From JAIXRY01 sp031972855 (GTDB lineage Bacteria; Patescibacteriota; Minisyncoccia; Phycocordibacterales; UBA9973): a stretch of 64,000 nt of DNA. Made by a program: the position numbers and the translations under genes. The stretch is from positions 10,243-74,242 of the forward strand of contig DALYDY010000004.1 of assembly GCA_031972855.1 (NCBI GenBank). Direction: 5' to 3'. The notes under the pieces were generated by a model. It had not been told where the DNA came from. It was given only the letters and a program-made list of their open reading frames with translations, and did not search any database. This document shows, one piece after another, positions 49,208 to 56,826 of this stretch (its first letter is position 1; every line of letters begins with the position of its first letter).

Positions 49208-49310
49208 ATTACAAAGTCGTAATTGAAATAACCCCCGGAATCCCTAATTGACCTTATAAAATCCAGGAAATCAATTACACCGCAGTATGTGCGGTATTTT
49301 TTATACCAAT
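49208..49310 (+). promoter_or_regulatory. rpsA leader with terminator hairpin (candidate attenuator)
   Basis: The leader holds GTAATTGA (49219-49226) able to pair with TCAATTAC (49271-49278), and immediately after it a terminator-like hairpin ACCGCA / TGCGGT (49279-49295) followed by ATTTTTT. The ATG lies only eight bases after the T run and lacks a Shine-Dalgarno. No plus-strand gene precedes it, so the terminator can only act on rpsA itself. Confidence 0.55.
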
Positions 49311-50360
49311 ATGAAACAATTTGCAGAAAAAATAATTGATAAACCAGTTCTCGAAGCACTAGTTGAAGGACCTGTTATATCAATTCAAAAATCATCAGTT
49401 TATGTTGATCTTGGACCACAAGGAACAGGTATCATCTATGGACGTGAATTTATAAATGCTCGTGATATTATCCGCAAGATCAATCTTGGAGATACAATCA
49501 AGGCAAAAGTAGTAGACATTGAGAACGATGAAGGTTATGTTGAGCTTTCTTTGAAAGAAGCAAAACAAGCTCTCATCTGGAGTGAAGCTGAAAAAGCTAT
49601 CAAAGCAAAACTTCCTATCGACCTAATCGTTAAAGAAGCAAACAAAGGTGGACTTATTCTTGAATGGCAAGGTATCCCAGGATTCCTTCCTGCATCACAA
49701 TTGAAAGCAGATCACTACCCTCGTGTTCTTGATTCAGACAAAGACAAAATCTTGAAAGAATTGAAAAAACTCGTTGGACAATCTCTTTCTGTTACTATTA
49801 TCTCAGCTCTTTCAAAAGAAGGTAAACTTATCTTCTCAGAAAAAGAATCTGACTCAGGAGAAAGACAAGAAATGGTTGGAAAATACAATATCGGTGACGA
49901 AGTTACAACAACTGTTGCTGGTCTTGTTGATTTCGGAGTATTCTTGAAAGTTGAAGAAGGACTAGAAGGTCTTGTTCACATCTCAGAAATTGATTGGGGT
50001 CTAGTAGAAGATCCTCGCCAAATGTTCAAAATCGGTGACAAAGTTCAAGCAAAAGTTATTGATATCAAAGAAGGAAAAGTTTCTCTTTCTATCAAAGCTC
50101 TCAAAGAAAATCCTTGGACATCATTCGAAGGTAAACTCAAAAAAGGAGATACAATCTCAGGTGTTGTTATCAAATACAACAAACATGGTGCTCTTGTATC
50201 AATCAAAGAAGGTGTTGCAGGTCTAGTACACAACTCTTCATTCGGTGGAGATGCAGAACTCAAAAAACATCTTTCTCTAGGAAAAACATATGACTTCACA
50301 GTTACATTGTTTGAACCAAAAGAACAAAAGATGACACTTACACTCGTAGAGAATAAGTAA
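49311..50360 (+). CDS. rpsA: 30S ribosomal protein S1
   Basis: 349 aa from MKQFAEKIIDKPVLE. Four S1 (OB-fold) repeats are visible, starting near GPVISIQKSSVYVDLG, IDLIVKEANKGGLILEW, GDEVTTTVAGLVDFGVFLKV (with EGLEGLVHISEIDW) and GDTISGVVIKYNKHGALVSI. Fewer repeats than the six of E. coli S1. Binds mRNA and helps initiation. The longer frame reading back through the leader hairpin is rejected. Confidence 0.92.
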   Translation: MKQFAEKIIDKPVLEALVEGPVISIQKSSVYVDLGPQGTGIIYGREFINARDIIRKINLGDTIKAKVVDIENDEGYVELSLKEAKQALIWSEAEKAIKAKLPIDLIVKEANKGGLILEWQGIPGFLPASQLKADHYPRVLDSDKDKILKELKKLVGQSLSVTIISALSKEGKLIFSEKESDSGERQEMVGKYNIGDEVTTTVAGLVDFGVFLKVEEGLEGLVHISEIDWGLVEDPRQMFKIGDKVQAKVIDIKEGKVSLSIKALKENPWTSFEGKLKKGDTISGVVIKYNKHGALVSIKEGVAGLVHNSSFGGDAELKKHLSLGKTYDFTVTLFEPKEQKMTLTLVENK

Positions 50361-50366
50361 TCACAG

Positions 50367-50404
50367 AATAAAATAGCGGGACCCTTCGGGTCCCGCTATT
50401 TTAT
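50367..50404 (+). terminator. rpsA terminator
   Basis: AATAGCGGGACCC / GGGTCCCGCTATT hairpin (3-base loop) followed by TTTATT, just after the rpsA stop. Confidence 0.85.
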
Positions 50405-50462
50405 TATTTAGCCGTACTCTAATCGACATATCGTACGACACGATTTCGCAAAATCAAAAATA

Positions 50463-50500
50463 AAATCCTAATTCAACCTTAGAGGTTAAATCAGGATTTT
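50463..50500 (-). terminator. Terminator after the 246-aa membrane gene
   Basis: AAAATCCT...AACC / GGTT...AGGATTTT hairpin with small internal mismatches. The bases between this and the rpsA terminator hold two small hairpins (ATCGTACGACACGAT; GATTTCGCAAAATC). Confidence 0.6.
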
Positions 50501-50506
50501 AAAATT

Positions 50507-51247
50507 TTAGAAAGCATACAGACGATATTCTTCACGTTCACCAACAATGGCGGACATGAAGTCTCCCCAACCTTTGTCATGACAATGTATTTCGATTGTT
50601 TGATTACCAACTGTAATCATCTGAGGAAAACTCTTTCTCACTTCTGGAGCTCTTTTTTTGAAAAGATTTGGATCGCTTTTTACTTTATTTTTGAAAGCTA
50701 TCAAAAATTTCTTGTATTCTTTTGGGCAGGTGTCGATATATTCTTCCCAAACAGGAGGAACTCCATCAAAACCACCAGACAAAGAAATTCTTTCTTTTGA
50801 AAAAACACTTCCAGTATTAATAAGATTAAAATTAGTTAATTTATTAAGCTCATGCCTATCATTAATAATCTTAAACATCTTCCCAAAAATGATTGGTGAT
50901 ACAAACATTGCCCCACCCAGTGACGAAATAATCATCGGTATTAAAAGGGTCTGATTGCTTTCATGTATATTTTTAGCAAAAGCTAAAAATATCCCAATAA
51001 ATCCTATAGAAAGCGTTAGAGGGACCCAGTGATTATTTTTTTCAAAGAAAATAATCAAAGGTAACATTCCTGCTATTCCATAGAAAACTGTGATAAATAT
51101 ATCAAGAGGTATTTTACCTATGAAAACATTATCATCATAGTGAGTTAACAGAGTAACTACAATAAATGAGATTACACCAACTATGATGCGGTAAATAGAT
51201 GTCGTTCCGAAAGCAATAGCTTTCCTAAAAATTATATTGTTTTTCAT
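50507..51247 (-). CDS. Hypothetical protein with four N-terminal membrane helices
   Basis: 246 aa. About four helices in residues 1-130 (IYRIIVGVISFIVVTLLTHY, IFITVFYGIAGMLPLIIFF, LTLSIGFIGIFLAFA, MIISSLGGAMFVSPII), then a soluble domain with CPKEYKKFLIAFKNKV and a terminal EIHCHDKGWGDF. No family recognised. Confidence 0.55.
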   Translation of the reverse strand: MKNNIIFRKAIAFGTTSIYRIIVGVISFIVVTLLTHYDDNVFIGKIPLDIFITVFYGIAGMLPLIIFFEKNNHWVPLTLSIGFIGIFLAFAKNIHESNQTLLIPMIISSLGGAMFVSPIIFGKMFKIINDRHELNKLTNFNLINTGSVFSKERISLSGGFDGVPPVWEEYIDTCPKEYKKFLIAFKNKVKSDPNLFKKRAPEVRKSFPQMITVGNQTIEIHCHDKGWGDFMSAIVGEREEYRLYAF

Positions 51248-51301
51248 GTGCGTTTGTTTATTTGCATGTATTATAGCACAATTAAATACATTATGTCAAA
51301 T

Positions 51302-51331
51302 TAAAACACCTTATAAAACAAGGTGTTTTTA
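51302..51331 (-). terminator. pth terminator
   Basis: AAAACACCTT / AAGGTGTTTT hairpin with A/T flanks, downstream of pth on the minus strand. Confidence 0.65.
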
Positions 51332-51371
51332 AGATGGTATTCAAAATTAACGAATTATATTATTACGGAAA

Positions 51372-51929
51372 TTATTGATTATATAGATTCATTGCTTTCT
51401 CTTTTCCTTCCACTACTATAGTATCAATTACTTTGTGGAAGTGAGGTGCAAGAGTTACGAGCGCCTCTGATTCAGATTCAGAGAAATTCCCCATAACATC
51501 TGGTTTGCGAAGTATTCCACCCTCATCAGTAATCGCTACACCCACGCGCACGCGGATGAAATTCTTTCCACCATAGTGTTCAATAATAGATTTTATTCCA
51601 TTGTGTCCTCCACTACCTCTGTCATAAGAAATACGAATAGTTCCGAGCGGTAAATCTATATCATCTTGAACGACAACTAATTTTTCTAAATCTATTTCAT
51701 ATTGTTTTTGCAAAAGAGATATAACACTTCCAGAATCATTCATAAAAGTTTCTGGTTTTACAAACAATATTCCCTCTCCAATATTTGCTCTTGCAACAAG
51801 TGAATTTACATATTTATTCTTTTCGAATTCTACATTAGAAAAAGCCTTATCAATAAGTATCCACGCCACATTGTGACGAGTATTTTTATATTCACTTCCA
51901 GGATTTCCGAGCCCGATGATTGTATACAT
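51372..51929 (-). CDS. pth: Peptidyl-tRNA hydrolase
   Basis: 185 aa. Frees tRNA from stalled peptidyl-tRNA. Motifs: IIGLGNPGSEYKNTRHNVAW with the catalytic His, VKPETFMNDSGSVI, VVQDDIDLPLGTIRI (catalytic Asp) and GGHNGIKSIIEHYG. Divergent from lepB. Confidence 0.96.
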   Translation of the reverse strand: MYTIIGLGNPGSEYKNTRHNVAWILIDKAFSNVEFEKNKYVNSLVARANIGEGILFVKPETFMNDSGSVISLLQKQYEIDLEKLVVVQDDIDLPLGTIRISYDRGSGGHNGIKSIIEHYGGKNFIRVRVGVAITDEGGILRKPDVMGNFSESESEALVTLAPHFHKVIDTIVVEGKEKAMNLYNQ

Positions 51930-51970
51930 GATTTTTAAATTTTAGCACAAAATATTTAAAAATATCTAAT

Positions 51971-51999
51971 TTGTGTCTAATCTTTTTTTCTTGTATAAT
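51971..51999 (+). promoter_or_regulatory. lepB promoter
   Basis: -35 TTGTGT (51971-51976), 17-base spacer, -10 TATAAT (51994-51999), 11 bases before the ATG; leader of about five bases predicted. Confidence 0.7.
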
Positions 52000-52010
52000 A
52001 GTGGGAATAT

Positions 52011-52613
52011 ATGGAAAAAACCGAAGAAATTAAGGACGAAATCAAAGTAGTTGAAGTCGAAAAGAAAGAAGACTGGCGTGACGTTTTACGCTTCATTATT
52101 ATTTCACTCTTAATTGTTATTCCTATAAGAATGTATGTTGCAAAACCTTTTATTGTAGAAGGCACTTCTATGTTCCCTACTTTCCACAATGGTGATTATT
52201 TAATAGTTGACCAAATATCTTATATTATTTCAGGAAAAGTAAACCGTGGTGATGTTGTTGTTATAAAACCTCCAATGGATGAAAGTAAATATTTTATCAA
52301 ACGCCTCATAGGTCTTCCTGGAGATACAATAATGATTAATGGAAGTGAAGTTAAAATAATAAACAAAGAACACCCTTTGGGTGTAATTTTAGACGAACCT
52401 TATGTAGAAAATAAAGGAAATGACAACAACCTACTATTCGTTGTTCCAGAAGATCAATACTTCGTTATGGGAGACAATAGAACAGCATCTTATGATTCAC
52501 GTGGTTGGGGTTTCCTTCCAAAGAAAGATTTAGTAGGAAAAGCATTAGTAAGACTATTCCCACCAAAATCAATAGATTTACTTCCTGGTAAATTTGATCA
52601 ATCATTAAAATAA
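52011..52613 (+). CDS. lepB: Signal peptidase I
   Basis: 200 aa. Charged cytoplasmic N-terminus (TEEIKDEIKVVEVEKKEDW), one membrane helix (FIIISLLIVIPIRMYV), then the catalytic domain: VEGTSMFPT (Ser nucleophile), SKYFIKRLIGLPGD (Lys general base), and VMGDNRTASYDSRGWG. Removes signal peptides of exported proteins such as those in this window. Followed by hisS, def and fmt on the same strand. Confidence 0.96.
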   Translation: MEKTEEIKDEIKVVEVEKKEDWRDVLRFIIISLLIVIPIRMYVAKPFIVEGTSMFPTFHNGDYLIVDQISYIISGKVNRGDVVVIKPPMDESKYFIKRLIGLPGDTIMINGSEVKIINKEHPLGVILDEPYVENKGNDNNLLFVVPEDQYFVMGDNRTASYDSRGWGFLPKKDLVGKALVRLFPPKSIDLLPGKFDQSLK

Positions 52614-52624
52614 TTCAAAATAAT

Positions 52625-53917
52625 ATGACAACCGTAAAAAAAGTATCAAAAAAAGATGAACTCGTAAACCCAAAAGGAATGCGAGACATAATGAATGAAG
52701 AATATTATGACTTCCAAGGTTTTTTTGAAAAAGCACAAGAAGTGGCTGTATATTACGGATTTAATCCAATAGAAACACCAGTTTTGGAGTTTGAATCTAT
52801 ATTCACAACTTCTGTTGGTGAAGGTACTGATATTGTAGACAAAGAAATGTATTCTCTTCGCACTAAAGGTGGAGACAAACTCGCTCTTCGTCCAGAACAC
52901 ACAGCGTCACTTATGCGTTCATACATATCCAATGGAATGCAGAACATGCCACAACCATTGATGTTCTATCAATATGGACCATCTTTCCGTCACGACAATC
53001 CTCAAAAAGGTCGTTATCGTCAATTTTATCAATTTGACCTTGATGTTCTTGGTAGTGAAAAAGCTATAATGGACGCTCTTGTCATAAAAGCAACAATGGT
53101 AATACTCGAAGAAGCTGGAGCAAAAAATCTATCTGTTGATATAAACTCAATCGGAGATAAAGACTGTCGCAATACATATGTTCGTGAACTTACAAACTAC
53201 TACAAAAAACATGCAGACAAACTTCCTGCAATAGACAAAGAGAGATTAAAAACAAATCCACTTCGTATTCTTGATTCAAAAGATGCTAAAACAAAAGAAA
53301 TAAATGAAAATGCACCAGAAGCAATTTCATATCTTTGTAGTGCTTGTAAAAAACACTTAAAAGAAGTGTTGGAACACTTAGACGAGATGAATATTCCTTA
53401 TACAATAAACAAACTTCTTGTAAGAGGACTTTCATACTACACTCGTACTGTATTTGAAATAATTCAAACAGAAGGAGAAGAATCAATAACTATTGCTGGC
53501 GGAGGAAGATATGATTATTTAGCAAAACAACTAGGAAGCAAAAAAGATGTTCCAGCTATTGGTATGGCTCTTGGTGTTGACCGTGTAGTATCTATGCCTT
53601 GGTACAAAAAACTTTCTCCTCGCATAATGAAAGCTCCAAAATACTATTTCATCCAACTAGGAGCTGAGGCGAAATTAAAATCTCTTAGTGTTATTGAAAT
53701 ACTCAGAAAAGCACATATTCCTATTCATCAAGCACTATCAAAAGATGGCTTAGGTGCACAACTTGGTGTTGCAGAAAAAATCGGTATTCCATACGCTCTA
53801 ATATTTGGCCAAAAAGAAGCACTTGAGAATTCAGTAATAGTACGTGATATGAATACTCGATCACAAGAAACAGTTCCTTTAGAAAAACTTTTGGAATACT
53901 TAAAAAAATTAAAGTAA
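52625..53917 (+). CDS. hisS: Histidyl-tRNA synthetase
   Basis: 430 aa class II enzyme. NPKGMRDIMNEEYYDF at the start, motif 2 FYQYGPSFRHDNPQKGRYRQF, the histidine-A loops VRGLSYYTRTVFEI and AGGGRYDYLAKQLG, GIGMALGVDRV-like motif 3 (IGMALGVDRVVSM), and a C-terminal anticodon domain (KDGLGAQLGVAEKIGIPYAL). Eleven bases after lepB. Confidence 0.96.
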   Translation: MTTVKKVSKKDELVNPKGMRDIMNEEYYDFQGFFEKAQEVAVYYGFNPIETPVLEFESIFTTSVGEGTDIVDKEMYSLRTKGGDKLALRPEHTASLMRSYISNGMQNMPQPLMFYQYGPSFRHDNPQKGRYRQFYQFDLDVLGSEKAIMDALVIKATMVILEEAGAKNLSVDINSIGDKDCRNTYVRELTNYYKKHADKLPAIDKERLKTNPLRILDSKDAKTKEINENAPEAISYLCSACKKHLKEVLEHLDEMNIPYTINKLLVRGLSYYTRTVFEIIQTEGEESITIAGGGRYDYLAKQLGSKKDVPAIGMALGVDRVVSMPWYKKLSPRIMKAPKYYFIQLGAEAKLKSLSVIEILRKAHIPIHQALSKDGLGAQLGVAEKIGIPYALIFGQKEALENSVIVRDMNTRSQETVPLEKLLEYLKKLK

Positions 53918-53920
53918 TTT

Positions 53921-54430
53921 ATGATAGAGATTGTACAAAAAGGACATCCTGCACTCTCAAAAGAAGCTTTATCTATACCTACCCAAGAAATAACAAGTGA
54001 GAAAGTACAAGGAATAATAAGTGATATGAAAATAGCACTAGAAAGCCAAGATGACGGTCTTGCTATTGCTGCACCACAAATAGGAGTTTCTTATCGTATT
54101 TTTATTATTTCTGGAAGACTTTTTACAAAAAAAGATGGACCAAGAAAAGAAGATAGAATATATATAAATCCAAACTTTATAAAACTCTCAAAAAAGAAAT
54201 CTTGGAAAAAAGGTGAAGGATGTCTTTCTGTAAGATGGCTATACGGAACAGTCCAAAGACACACAAATGTAACAATCGAAGCTTACGACGAACACGGAGA
54301 AATGTTTACAGAAACAGCTGGTGGAATGCTTGCTCACATCTTCCAACATGAAGTAGACCATCTAAATGGTATATTGTTTGATAGTAAAGCAAAAGATATA
54401 GAAGCTCATGAACCAGAACATCAACACTAA
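53921..54430 (+). CDS. def: Peptide deformylase
   Basis: 169 aa. All three metal-site motifs: GLAIAAPQIG, EGCLSV (Cys ligand) and QHEVDHLNG (two His and Glu). Removes the formyl group from new proteins. It overlaps fmt by 23 bases, so the formylation and deformylation enzymes are coupled. Confidence 0.96.
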   Translation: MIEIVQKGHPALSKEALSIPTQEITSEKVQGIISDMKIALESQDDGLAIAAPQIGVSYRIFIISGRLFTKKDGPRKEDRIYINPNFIKLSKKKSWKKGEGCLSVRWLYGTVQRHTNVTIEAYDEHGEMFTETAGGMLAHIFQHEVDHLNGILFDSKAKDIEAHEPEHQH

Positions 54431-55259
54431 AAAATTTGTTTTTTTCGGCACACCACAAGAAGCGGTGTATGTTTTAGATTCTTTAAAATCAAAAGACATA
54501 TTACCTAATCTTATTGTATGTTCTCCAGATAAAAAAGTTGGAAGACATCAGATATTAACTTCCCCTCAAACAAAAGTTTGGGCAATAGAAAATAATATCA
54601 GAGTATTCCAACCAAATAAAATAAATGATGAAGCAATAGAAGAGATTAAAAAATATTCTTTTGATTTCTTTGTTGTTGCAGCATATGGGAAAATTCTTCC
54701 AGAAAAACTTCTTAATCTATCTAGTATTGGAACTATAAATGTGCACCCTTCTCTACTCCCAAAATATCGCGGACCAAGTCCTATAGAATATCCTTTTCTT
54801 TCGAATGACAGAGTAACAGGTGTAAGTATCATGGAACTCGACAAAGAAGTAGATCATGGACCAATTATCTATCAAGAAACATACGAGATAAAAAATGAGG
54901 ACAATAGTGAAACATTAGCAAAAATACTCTTCACTCGCGGAGGAGAAATACTTGCAGATATTATTCCAAACTTAACAAAAGACTTCCCTGAAAGAAAAGT
55001 ACAAAATCATAGTGAAGCAACATTCACTCATAAACTCAAAAAGGAAGATGGTGAAATAAAATTGAGTGATAACGGGCACGAAATTTGGAACAAATTTCGT
55101 GCCTACACCCCATGGCCTGGAATATTCTATTTTGATGAAAATAATAAAAGAGTAAAAATTACAGATATGTCTTTTGACGGAGAAAATATGGAAATAAAGA
55201 AAGTAATCCCTGAAGGCAAAAAAGAAGTTGATTATAAAATATTTTTGAATAGTAAATAA
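54408..55259 (+). CDS. fmt: Methionyl-tRNA formyltransferase
   Basis: 283 aa. KFVFFGTPQEAVYVLDSL at the N-terminus, then the catalytic segment NVHPSLLPKYRGPSPIEYP with Asn and His, VTGVSIMELDKEVDHGPII, and a C-terminal domain (HNHS-type KVQNHSEATFTHKLKKEDG, FRAYTPWPGIF). Start overlaps the end of def. Slightly shorter than the E. coli enzyme. Confidence 0.95.
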   Translation: MNQNINTKKFVFFGTPQEAVYVLDSLKSKDILPNLIVCSPDKKVGRHQILTSPQTKVWAIENNIRVFQPNKINDEAIEEIKKYSFDFFVVAAYGKILPEKLLNLSSIGTINVHPSLLPKYRGPSPIEYPFLSNDRVTGVSIMELDKEVDHGPIIYQETYEIKNEDNSETLAKILFTRGGEILADIIPNLTKDFPERKVQNHSEATFTHKLKKEDGEIKLSDNGHEIWNKFRAYTPWPGIFYFDENNKRVKITDMSFDGENMEIKKVIPEGKKEVDYKIFLNSK

Positions 55260-55290
55260 AAAAATCGGAGTTTTAATTCTCCGATTTTTT
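55260..55290. terminator. Bidirectional terminator after fmt
   Basis: AAATCGGAG / CTCCGATTT hairpin with A/T runs between convergent genes. Confidence 0.8.
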
Positions 55291-55296
55291 GAATGA

Positions 55297-55632
55297 TTAC
55301 CATTCTACAGGCACCCATTTACTTTTGTCTAATTTTGACAAGAGGGTTTCAACTTTTTTATTATTTGGATTTATCTCTTCACACAACAACTTGCCGTTCT
55401 TTATCTCACAAAGCATGTACCCACGCTTTGGATCGCGACAAGCCCAAATATTATGTACATTTGTCGTATCCCAAATACCGTAATCAATACGTTGGACCCC
55501 ATATTTATTTTTTGGGGCCTCATTAATTTGAGACTTTAAAACAGTAGGTGAAATGCGCTGTTGTGCAGCAGCATTATTAGAAGATATTCCTATTGATAGG
55601 ATGAGTGCAAAGACAATAATGAATTTTTTCAT
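55297..55632 (-). CDS. Small secreted protein, unknown
   Basis: 111 aa: signal peptide (MKKFIIVFALILSIGISSNNAAAQ), then a domain with IWACRDPKRGYMLCEIKNGKLLCEE (three Cys) and a C-terminal KWVPVEW. Unknown family. Its 5' leader of about 118 bases contains a stable hairpin (55670-55715). Confidence 0.6.
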   Translation of the reverse strand: MKKFIIVFALILSIGISSNNAAAQQRISPTVLKSQINEAPKNKYGVQRIDYGIWDTTNVHNIWACRDPKRGYMLCEIKNGKLLCEEINPNNKKVETLLSKLDKSKWVPVEW

Positions 55633-55669
55633 GATGGTTTTGGTTTTTTAAAGTTTAAAATATAAATTT

Positions 55670-55715
55670 AGTTGTTACCCTTAAGAAATTTTTCCGAAGG
55701 AAAACAACTAAACTT
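55670..55715 (-). promoter_or_regulatory. Structured 5' leader of the secreted-protein gene
   Basis: TTTAGTTGTT / AACAACTAAA outer stem, CCTT/AAGG continuation and an inner TTTTCC/GGAAAA hairpin on the minus strand, inside the leader of the 111-aa gene. Confidence 0.4.
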
Positions 55716-55756
55716 ATTCCAAAATCATCCATAAATCAAATAACTATCTATTAATT

Positions 55757-55786
55757 ATTATATCATAAATATATATGTTTTGTCAA
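55757..55786 (-). promoter_or_regulatory. Promoter of the 111-aa secreted-protein gene
   Basis: Minus strand -35 TTGACA (55781-55786), 18-base spacer, -10 TATAAT (55757-55762). Confidence 0.75.
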
Positions 55787-55813
55787 TAGTTAGACAGACT
55801 CACTATAAAAACA

Positions 55814-56422
55814 TTATTTTACAAGTTTTTTTAGAAAACTCTTTCTATGAAGTACTGTTAATCCGTTCTTTTGTATTGCTTCATAATGAGATTTTGTCCC
55901 ATATCCGGCATTATTTTCAAAGCCATATTCTGGGAATTCTTTGGCATACTTTTTCATAAGAGTATCCCTAGAGACTTTTGCCACAATTGAGGCAAAAGAA
56001 ATTACAGGATAAAGTTCATCCCCTTTTATAAAACTTTCTTGATTTGTGTATTCACTCGGTGCTTTCAATCCTCCATCCAAAATAATCTTCACAGAATTAT
56101 CAGGTGCAACTTTTTTCAAAGAAGTAGCAAGTGCCTTTTTGATTGCAGGAACTATTCCATGTGTGTCTATATCAATAGCAGACACAAGAGAAACAGAGAA
56201 GTCACACTTCCCTTCTTTTTTACTTTTAATTAAAAATTCATACCATCGGTCACGCATTTTTTCGGTAAGTTTTTTGGAATCACGAATTGGAAGTTTATTT
56301 TCTTTTGAAAATATTTCAACTTCTTTTTGAAAATTTGTATTTGATAAAAAAGCACACACAGCCACAGGACCAGCAATAGGACCTCTTCCTACTTCATCAA
56401 TACCAACAAAATATTCATTCAT
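55814..56422 (-). CDS. rnhB: Ribonuclease HII
   Basis: 202 aa. Cuts the RNA strand of RNA-DNA hybrids. Catalytic DEDD pattern: GIDEVGRGPIAGPVAV (Asp-Glu), IRDSKKL, KIILDGGLKAP and SFASIVAKVSRD, with GYGTKSHYEAI near the C-terminus. Three bases from the upstream small gene. Confidence 0.96.
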   Translation of the reverse strand: MNEYFVGIDEVGRGPIAGPVAVCAFLSNTNFQKEVEIFSKENKLPIRDSKKLTEKMRDRWYEFLIKSKKEGKCDFSVSLVSAIDIDTHGIVPAIKKALATSLKKVAPDNSVKIILDGGLKAPSEYTNQESFIKGDELYPVISFASIVAKVSRDTLMKKYAKEFPEYGFENNAGYGTKSHYEAIQKNGLTVLHRKSFLKKLVK

Positions 56423-56425
56423 TTT

Positions 56426-56734
56426 TTAACTTTGGATTTGCTCATGAAGAAATTCTGTGATAACTTCTTCTGTATAAACTTGTTCAAGAGCATTAAATAA
56501 TTGAAAATTTATTTCTTTAAGTTCTTTTAAAGAATGAACCTTACCATCTTTCAAAAGCCCCAATTCTTCAAAACAGTCTTCAAAAAGTTTTCTTTTTAAA
56601 CTATTAATACCTAATATTTCTTCTGCTTCTTTTTTTATTTCTTGTTTTGCAATATCTAAAAGTACAGGTTTTTCATTTTCTGAAAAAAAGTGATTATTAT
56701 AAAAATCAGGCTGTGGTTGTATATTTTCATTCAT
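56426..56734 (-). CDS. Small hypothetical protein (possibly DUF5663-like)
   Basis: 102 aa from MNENIQPQPDFYNNHFFS. Helical, with FEDCFEELGLLKDGKVHSL; the arrangement recalls short CPR proteins of DUF5663 type, but the match is uncertain. Co-transcribed with rnhB. Confidence 0.5.
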   Translation of the reverse strand: MNENIQPQPDFYNNHFFSENEKPVLLDIAKQEIKKEAEEILGINSLKRKLFEDCFEELGLLKDGKVHSLKELKEINFQLFNALEQVYTEEVITEFLHEQIQS

Positions 56735-56812
56735 ATAAAAAGTATACCAAAACAACAATAAATTCCAAAAAAATCAATATTTAAAAAGATTTTTATATAT
56801 CATCAATATTGT

Positions 56813-56818
56813 TATAAT
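56813..56818 (+). promoter_or_regulatory. dnaE -10 element
   Basis: TATAAT eight bases before the dnaE ATG; GAGGA lies between. No convincing -35. Predicted leader about two bases, which would leave little room for the GAGGA to act. Confidence 0.45.
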
Positions 56819-56826
56819 GTGAGGAC

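Noticed and set aside
49165..49359. 64-codon minus-strand frame across the rpsA leader
   Set aside because: It overlaps the rpsA promoter, leader hairpin and first codons; no family resemblance.
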